Notes under the pieces: generated by a model
Seen by the model: only the letters and a program-made list of their open reading frames with translations
Databases searched by the model: none
What the model was told of the DNA's origin: nothing
Position numbers and translations under genes: made by a program
Assembly (NCBI GenBank): GCA_038049695.1
Contig: CP142454.1
Coordinates: 15,322,501 to 15,386,500, forward strand
Origin: Cinnamomum chago
Lineage: Eukaryota > Streptophyta > Magnoliopsida > Laurales > Lauraceae
Reading direction: 5' to 3'
DNA: 64,000 nucleotides
Part shown: in pieces, positions 56,837 through 64,000 of the stretch
Position numbering within the stretch: position 1 is the first letter of the stretch
How the letters are laid out: every line of letters starts with the position of its first letter

Positions 56837-57260
56837 GAGCATTCCCACGTGGCTAGCTTAGCTTTAGTTAAATCTAAGCTAACTAAAGTCACTTTTGTTA
56901 TTTAAGCTATCCTACTATTCACATGCACCTACATCAGCTTCTTTACTTTATCTTTATTTCATTTAAATATTATTTCTTCATTATTTCTTTATTATTTTTT
57001 GTAACAGTCACTGTTCATGAATGCTTTTTCAACTGATGGAAAAAGGCACTGTTCATGTTACAGTACCACGTTTGGAAATGGTACCCAACGGATGGAAATG
57101 GTTTTTTAATCTATCACGAGCTACAGTATCACGTTAAGTGTAGAGAGGCACTGTTCATGAATGCTTTTTCAACGGATGGAAAAAGAGGCTGATGTAGTCC
57201 TATTTCATGGTACTTTAGCTACTCTAAACATTGCATTCAGCTAGCCACATGCGAATGCTC
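56837..57260. mobile_element. Tourist-like (PIF/Harbinger) MITE, 424 bp, TAA duplication
   Basis: GAGCATTCCCACGTGGCTAG at the left and, on the minus strand, GAGCATTCGCATGTGGCTAG at the right are inverted repeats of at least 20 bp with two mismatches. TAA flanks both ends (56834-56836, 57261-57263), the hallmark 3-bp duplication. The interior contains a repeated block, GGCACTGTTCATGAATGC and CAACGGATGGAAAAAG, typical of plant Harbinger-derived MITEs. Confidence 0.88.
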
Positions 57261-57263
57261 TAA

Positions 57264-58850
57264 GTAATCGTAGTTAGGCCTTTTAGAAGTAATGGATTTA
57301 ACTGAAATCAATGTTAATTTTTTTTTGAAATTGGTTGTTAATCAACTATAGGACAATCCTGAAATCGTTCCTATATAAAAATATATTGGTATAACTTTCA
57401 TGTCATGTTGATATACTGCAAACAGGTGCTTAGCATGCATGTCATGGATTCGATCACGAACCAGAACTTTATTCGAGTGGTGTTGGTGGGACCCAAATTA
57501 ACCAACCCATACTCTCCATTTCTTGTTTCCTTTCCAGGTTTTGCCATTGTTTGAACCCAATTTGATCCGAGTCAAAAAGCTTACTTGTCGTTTGCATCAG
57601 TAAGGTCAGTCCAAAAGAAAAGGTTGAAAGCACAAAACGCTAATGCGTTTCAAACAAGCCACCTACACACAATGCTTCTGATTCCAGCACTTTAAAATCC
57701 ATCACTCGGTTTACTTATGCCTAGGATTGAAATTCCTCAAACATCACTTGTATTGCCTTTTTTTTTAGTCATTAGGAGATTTTTACTCTACCAAAATTTG
57801 TTTTTAGGACCAAATTGATCATATCTAAATTAGACAATCAAAGAGAAATAAGTCAAATCACGTGCACACCATAAATTTAAGTGTAAGTGGTACGATGTGA
57901 GAAAAACAAAAAAGATTTAAGTATTTTATACATCATCAATCATATATTCATTCTTATGATGAAATAATCGTGATAAGAGCAGAATTTAGCCACAAATAAA
58001 GAATAAAGTGTGCTACAAGAAAATAAAAACTTTCTCCGGCACTGATACATTGATCTATCTGAATTTCACCAAGTCTTACCTGACGAATGACAATAATGAA
58101 TTTAATTTTCTAATAAGTAGGTTCCACGGTAGAATTTCACTTTTCTCACTCACAAAGTGCTTAGAGGATTCAAGATTTTAACTCTTTTTAACCAAGGAGG
58201 TATGTTTTCTAAAACAAATTTTCAATAATAAAAACTAGTAGGAGTTGGTGGAGTTATATAAGGGCATGAGTTTGCTTTCTATGTCTTATATTTTAAAACC
58301 ATTCCAAATTTACTGAGTCTGGATCCCCTGTTTCTTACAAACAAGAAGATATTGTTTCATCTAATCTACATTTGTCATTTATATAAAATTTTATTTTGAT
58401 TTATTGAAATTAAAAATCCAAAGAAGAGATTTTATGCAGTTAACTAATGTGTATAGGACGAAGTAGGAGATTTAGACTGAAATTTACTTGTGCATGCATA
58501 TTTGTTTGTGGGTTTAGTGGGCGCTGCGTGGTAGAGTAGTCCATTGATTTTTCAAGGGGTCTCAAGATCATAATCATCCATGGATTTATAGCTTTAACCT
58601 CAGAAATTCCCTGTGCGGAGCGTTGAGAGGGGCTATCGATTCCGAACGCACGAGCTAAAAAAAGTACCGCGAAGAAAGGTGCGTGCATCCCATTTGGAGG
58701 GGCTATCGAATCGTCTTTAGAGACGTGGTTTCATCTGCACCGTCCGATCCTCCTAAGCCGCATCCAACGCCACTCACGCTGTCAGAGACCGGCTGGTAAA
58801 GAAGCATAACTTGCCCAAAACCGAAAAAGCTTCAAGACTCAAGAGCCTTT
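57264..58850. other. Gene-free stretch upstream of the pyrophosphatase gene
   Basis: No coding content recognised. Near the presumed promoter GAGGGGCTATCGA occurs twice (about 58627 and 58696), 69 bp apart, which may be a repeated regulatory motif. Confidence 0.45.
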
Positions 58851-58868
58851 TAATAAATATATAAATAG
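58851..58868 (+). promoter_or_regulatory. Candidate TATA box of the pyrophosphatase gene
   Basis: TAATAAATATATAAATAG lies about 30-40 bp before a CT/CA-rich leader (TCTTCAAAAACTGCAATCTC). The transcription start is inferred near 58895. Confidence 0.55.
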
Positions 58869-58894
58869 CTCCACAATATCTTCAAAAACTGCAA

Positions 58895-58927
58895 TCTCTT
58901 CATCTCTGAAGTTTCTATCTGCTTTCT
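58895..58927 (+). other. Probable non-coding first exon of the pyrophosphatase gene
   Basis: The leader ends CTGCTTTCT|GTAAGTTT, a strong donor at 58928. The next suitable acceptor in front of the start codon is TTATTATTCTTAG|GAGTTAG at 61105. This makes a 2.2-kb leader intron (58928-61105), which contains a CT microsatellite at 59297-59319. The join is inferred. Confidence 0.5.
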
Positions 58928-61116
58928 GTAAGTTTATTCATTCATCTGTCAGTTGTTTTTTCATCTCCTCCATTTCAATTAAGACTCTGTTTTTTCTTCA
59001 TATGTTGAAATCTGCAATATCAGTATCAGTTGATGGGACTTCCAGTCTGTTGTCTCAGATGGATTTTGCTGCCTTTTTTTTTAGTCTCTAGAAATTGCAG
59101 AAAATGCATTTGCTTTGAGTACTTGCCAAAATACTTACATTCATGTTTAATCTTTTTGTCTTTCATTTGCTCTGTTGGATTCTGCTTGATTTCTCTTGCA
59201 TGAACTCTCATTTACCTTTGGGGTTATGGTAGATTCTCTTGCATGAACTTTCATTTCATCTGTTGGGTTCTGGTAGATTTTTTCATGCATGAAAACTCTC
59301 TCTCTCTCTCTCTCTCTCTGCTACTTTTTGTGACTTGGGTTTGGTTGTTTGTTGGGATTGAGATTTGGGTTTCTTCCTATTTGTTTCTTTTTATGGGTTA
59401 AAAACATTTGTATTCTCTGTTGATGTTTCTAGTAGTAAATATAGTATATGCTGTGTTTGAATCATTAATTCATGAACATTTTTCCATCCATCTCTCTGCT
59501 ATTTTCATTTTTTTTGCTTGCTTGGGTTTCCGTGTTGGTTAGGATTTGGGTTTCTTTCTACTTGTTTGATTTTAACTATTTTGTATGTAGTTTTGTATTT
59601 TGTCTTGGTTCTTGGTTGTTTATTTAGGGTAGGTCGTGATTGGCTCATTGACAATGTGGGATGGCTTGTTTTTAGTAAGAGGTGTACTCAAAATCAAGAG
59701 AACCAGGTTTCCGGTATCCAAATGCTAACCCGGTTTCACCCTACAATTTTTTTATAATAAGTTTTTCTTTTTATTATTTATTTTTTATTTAGATCTGTTC
59801 ATCTTTTCTTCATGGTGTTATTGAATTTGTTTTCTTTTTAATTTTATTGCTTTGCTGGAATTTTTCCTCTTGAATGTAGATCTCTGTTTATTCTCTCTAC
59901 TTTCTTATATATATATATTTTTAAATTGTTTTGTTTCATGCATGAACACTTCATTTTTCAAGTGCTGCTGCTGCTTCTGCATGTCCGTGTTTCATGCAGA
60001 TATAGTTTCCAAACTACTGAGAGAAACATTAGACCTCCTTATTGCCTTTCTTGTTTTTGGTTTTTTTTTTTCTTTAAACTTTTTGGAGGTGCTGGTGGGT
60101 GGGTGGATTTTGGCACTGGGGATGGGACCGTGGGAGGTTTTGGGGCGTTGGATTGGATGTCATGAACTTATGCTCACTTTCCTTTTTTTTTTTCTTTAAA
60201 AAAATCTACATTTATTGGCATCCTCTAACAAAACTGTTGGATTTCATACTCTCCATATGATAGCTGATTGGCCTGAATATCACTCTGATTGAAGTGATGT
60301 TAACAGTCAGATTGAATCACTTAATGATACCTGATCTGATGGCCTGATTCTATTGGGTGATGGATATTGTTCTAATCAAAATGAAGTCAAGACCAGTACC
60401 CACTCGTGGGGGAAGGTGAGGTCCAGGTTTTTGTAGTCATATATAGACTACGGTGTGATTAAAAATGCTGATTTGAACCAAAGGAAAAAAGGTACATGTA
60501 TCCAGAATACCAGATGCAAATGAGCAGAGCTTTGATGCTCATGTAATCTTTTAATGCAATTCGGGTTGTCTTGAAGAAACTCATTGGAGCAAGTATATTG
60601 ATCAAAATGGACAAGCTGAATTGATAGGACATCTTATGGGTGGGTCAGTCCTCATAGAACTTTTCCTCACGGATATCCTTGGATCCAATTTTTCCCCTTT
60701 TCTTCCCTGGACTCGTGCTCCCAAACCTTTTCCCCTACTGTTTGATGGTGAGCGTGAGATTTAGATATGAACTTCTAATTAGTGTGATTGGGCGATTATT
60801 TATCCAAGATATATTGACTGACGATTGGACACCCTGGATTCCGGATCCATGCCACGTGCCTCATTGAGCATTTTTTTTTTGGATTGCTTCTATTTAATGC
60901 ATGCTACTAGACATGCACCCGCCCCTTTTATATGACCCTTGGTTTATATTAGGAAAGTTGTACTTCAAATGCTACTGTTACACCCTATCAATCTAAATTT
61001 GTCTGATTTACTTTCTTTTCTCATTATTGATAATTGATGATAAAATGATACATATTTTCATTTATCATAATAATTAGTTATTGATTAATTGTTTATTATT
61101 CTTAGGAGTTAGATAT

Positions 61117-64000
61117 ATGGCTGGTGGAAATGAAGCAGAGCTTGAGCATGTGGATATGGAAGAGTGTGGGCATAAGAATGAACAAGAGTGCGGTCATATG
61201 AATGAACAAGGGAGTGCGCATTCGAGCTTCCCCCATGTGATACTCAATGAACGTATCCTTTCTTCCATCTCTCGGAGATCTATTGCTGCTCATCCATGGC
61301 ACGATTTAGAGATTGGTATGAATTGTATGTCCACAAGTTTTTTTATTCTCAATTTTGATAAGATATATTGATTTTCTTTGCCTTTTTTTATTAGTCCAGT
61401 TAAAGATCCCCATGATGGCTGTCTATGATGTTAATCTCCACTAACCCTAACCTGAGGGATAGTGAGATGCCAAAAATTGAATGATTCCACCGCCACAAAC
61501 ATAGAAGAGTGGAAGACTTGCAAAACACTATCAATTGGGTAAAGAGAAAAGAATACACTAAAATCCTGTGTCTAAGAGAGAAGGAGGAAAAGGAGATCCA
61601 AAACCTTCACGCATTTCACCGTGTTCTACGTGGGAAACTACTATTTTTGTCTCTACAAAAAGACAAGCTATTTCGCTTGAATTAAAAGTATTTATATCCA
61701 TAGTTATCAGATTCCTATGATTCGTACCCCGAATCTTAAAGAAAACGATTTGTATGAATGCAATGAATCCCATTTACGGATAAATTGTAGGATTCAGGTG
61801 TGAATCTTACAATTCCATACTTGTTTTGTTGAATATCCTACTATGTAAGATTGATAGTTTGGATTTAATTTTTACTTTTATATTTTGATTTAAAGATAAC
61901 AAAAAATAAATATATATTGATATTTTAAACGTATTAGACTATTTACACATATCATTTATTATGTATTAATATATCATGAGGTTCTTGATATGATTGTATG
62001 ATAGACTTATTTGTCATTGTATTTATACTGCTATAAATGGAAAATTGGATGGTTATGAATAACTTTTTTTTCTTTGTTTAATTTGTAATTATTTTTCAGT
62101 TTTATTAGAAAAATAAAAAATCCAACGATTCACGATTCACGATTTGATTCGATTCGATTCATGGGTCCGAACAATTTGCGATATGATTCCAATTTTCAAA
62201 ACTATGCCTATATCTAGTAAAAAGAAAGATTCACATTTCTCTTATAGCATAGAACACTAATGAAACGTCTCAAATGAATGGAAATGAGTCCTAATATGGT
62301 TTTAAAAACTCCTTTATATAATATATGCATTGGGCAACTGAGACTACAAGAAGGTCTTATTTTGTTTTAAACACTTCCTTTTAATATTTCACCAACATCA
62401 ATCTTATCAAGTATGATGTTACTGGATTTGTGATGTATCTTTCTTCATGTTATTGATTTTTCCTCCTTTTTTTGGTTTGATGTAGGACCTGGGGCACCAG
62501 CAGTTTTTAATTGTGTAAGTTTGTCATTCAAACCTAGATATAATGTTTGTATCTTTCATTATGCTGTGATTTTAAACAAAAAATCAATTTTCATTTTTAT
62601 GTGATTTTAAACAAACAAACAATTTTCATTTCTCTGTGGGTGTCTGAAGTGAGAGATGCTGCTAGCACTTGTGGTGTGTGGAGCAAAACATGCTTTTTGG
62701 GGCTCACTTCTCATTAGACTGTTGAATCAAAACCATCTCCTCTGATTGCCAGCTGCCCAAGCATCACATTGGTTGTAGTAACATCACAGATGAATTGATG
62801 CATTTTTGCTGCCTGTTTAGATATCACAGGGCCACAAAGGTCAATTCAGTCCAATGCTCAGAGGTAATTTGGGTGAATGGTTTTGATCCAATGGTGTACC
62901 TCGGTAAGAAATTGTTTCCATAAGAAAGATATGCTTGATATTGCTGCAAGTTGTTATGATGTCATCAATAATGTACAATGATCCAATCTTGCGTGTCAGG
63001 TCATGTGTAAGCTTAAATGGGATCCCTGTGAGATCCCTCTATGTGGTCCAATCCAAGTGGGATCACACATATTCTGAGGGGGAGTTGTATGGGAAATCTC
63101 ATCACAGATTAGGGATATCTCAAAATAACTCTGCTGTATTTTACTTACTTTCATGGATTTAAAGGTCTGAACGTGACTATACTCAGTCTGGCTGGCCCAG
63201 TTGCAACCTTGTTCGTCTAGCAGTAGAACAAAAGCCAGTTAATTTTTAATAGAGATAGTCAGGATATGACATTAGTTATCTGGTTTATGAGTTCTCTGTG
63301 ACATTAGGATAAAAGTATATGCATTCAAAATCATGTGCATCTAGATTTTTTTTTTTGAATTTTAAGCCAACCCAAGGTTGATGGTATGAAGCTCTGTTAT
63401 GATGACAACATGTTTGTAGATTATACTTTGCCTTGGGTGAACCCATTGATTATGGACTTCACCATTAGTTGGATGCCATGAGGCCTGTGACTACATGCCT
63501 AAAATTCTGTTTGAAGGATTCCTTCTGTATGAGCTAACCTTTGAAGTTTTTAGTACAGTTACAGGATGCAACAGTTATAACGAAGTAGTTATTGAATGTT
63601 TGCATAATGAGTTCAGCCAAAAACCATGGAGGCCACTATGATTCAGTGGCTATGATCAATTATGCCATGGCACTCTTCTCTCACTGGACCACTCCTTGAT
63701 TGTGGGATGAGTCCACCTTCTTTATGACAGTCCCTTATATCACCTAGATCAAAGTGATTCTTTGATATGTCCTGTTGGTTGAACTTAGCTTCGCCCAAAG
63801 ACTGAGAATCTGAGATCACTATTCACTATGGGGATAGGTCTTTCTTCAGTTTTGTGAGTATTACTCTTAGCTGAGAGATATTTGGGCCAGTTGTAATTTA
63901 CAAAGGTGGTTGTTTTGGCCCACAATTCACAGGTTCAACAATAAGAGACACGATTGTTGTAAGTTGATTCTGCTGAGCAGAACTGGGAAATTGAAGGACA
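61117..64000 (+). CDS. PPA: Soluble inorganic pyrophosphatase, 5' part (runs off the window)
   Basis: Soluble pyrophosphatases hydrolyse cytosolic PPi to phosphate with Mg2+. The first coding exon (61117-61315) encodes a variable N-terminus, then the family block [20 protein letters not shown] and DLEIG. The second exon (62486-62514) adds [10 protein letters not shown] in phase. In relatives VVEIGKGSKVKYELDK follows, but no such exon is present up to 64000, so the active-site exons lie beyond the edge; 62515-64000 would be intron. The ATG at 61117 is the first in frame. The N-terminus is unusual: [16 protein letters not shown] is an 8-residue repeat in tandem, encoded by two near-identical 24-bp units. 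Typical plant homologues have a shorter, Pro-rich start here. Confidence 0.88.
61699..62206. mobile_element. MITE candidate inside the pyrophosphatase intron
   Basis: CATAGTTATCAGATTCCTAT at the left and, on the minus strand, CATAGTTTTGAAAATTGGAA at the right look like worn inverted ends. The flanks TTATATC and CTATATC are similar. The interior has GATTCACGATTCACGATTTG and GATTCGATTCGATTC runs. Assignment is tentative. Confidence 0.4.
62515..64000 (+). other. Intronic stretch of the pyrophosphatase gene up to the window edge
   Basis: It follows the strong donor AATTGT|GTAAGT. No exon with pyrophosphatase motifs (for example an EIGKGSKVKYE-like frame) was found, and no other gene was recognised. 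Confidence 0.55.

Noticed and set aside
59518-60199. Hydrophobic frames in 59.5-60.2 kb as membrane proteins
   Set aside because: The T-rich leader intron of the pyrophosphatase gene produces runs of Phe/Leu in every frame; no splice or homology support.
1-64000. A new multi-gene system, biosynthetic cluster or CRISPR-type locus
   Set aside because: The confirmed genes belong to unrelated pathways; the only clustering is the PCBER tandem duplication.

Overview
The window is nuclear DNA from a flowering plant. It has short GT-AG exons spread through AT-rich introns, many small DNA transposons and tRNA-derived SINEs, and proteins that clearly match plant families. Nothing suggests a bacterium, organelle or active virus. 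The exact species cannot be read from the sequence; a magnoliid or other woody angiosperm is a guess.

Layout. About 3.1-20.9 kb is a tandem cluster of phenylcoumaran benzylic ether reductase (PCBER, isoflavone-reductase-like) genes. It holds an intact copy 1 (4880-10112, five exons, 308 aa), a gutted pseudogene (about 11.6-13.2 kb) and an intact copy 2 (16008-19873, five exons, 309 aa). Shared flanking repeats mark three duplication units. Intron 2 of copy 2 has taken in an antisense receptor-like kinase fragment and a 1.37-kb Mutator-like element with 9-bp target duplications. From 20.9 to 25.1 kb there are repeats and intergenic sequence. RER1, a Golgi/ER retrieval receptor, runs 25680-33244 on the plus strand with a 5.4-kb intron. 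A clamp-loader (RFC3-like) AAA+ gene with a long N-terminal extension runs 41855-35151 on the minus strand in ten coding exons, tail to tail with RER1.

From 42 to 58 kb the window is mostly repeats: a SINE with a perfect 13-bp target duplication, a probable 2.3-kb solo LTR, hAT and Tourist-like elements, a strong fold-back element and degenerate GGGCCC-rich tandem arrays. One small two-exon gene for an 84-aa secreted or anchored proline/alanine-rich peptide lies at 52460-52855. At the right edge a soluble inorganic pyrophosphatase gene starts (UTR exon near 58.9 kb, ATG at 61117) and runs out of the window.

The genes do not form one pathway. The two PCBER copies would act in the cytosol in lignan/neolignan metabolism, RER1 in Golgi-to-ER sorting, the RFC-like protein in DNA or checkpoint metabolism, and the pyrophosphatase in removing PPi. 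I found no convincing new multi-gene system. The most notable items are the history of the PCBER cluster, gene fragments captured by Mutator-like elements, the duplicated Cys-His motif at the pyrophosphatase N-terminus and the small peptide gene. All exon models were built by eye from splice signals, reading phase and family similarity.
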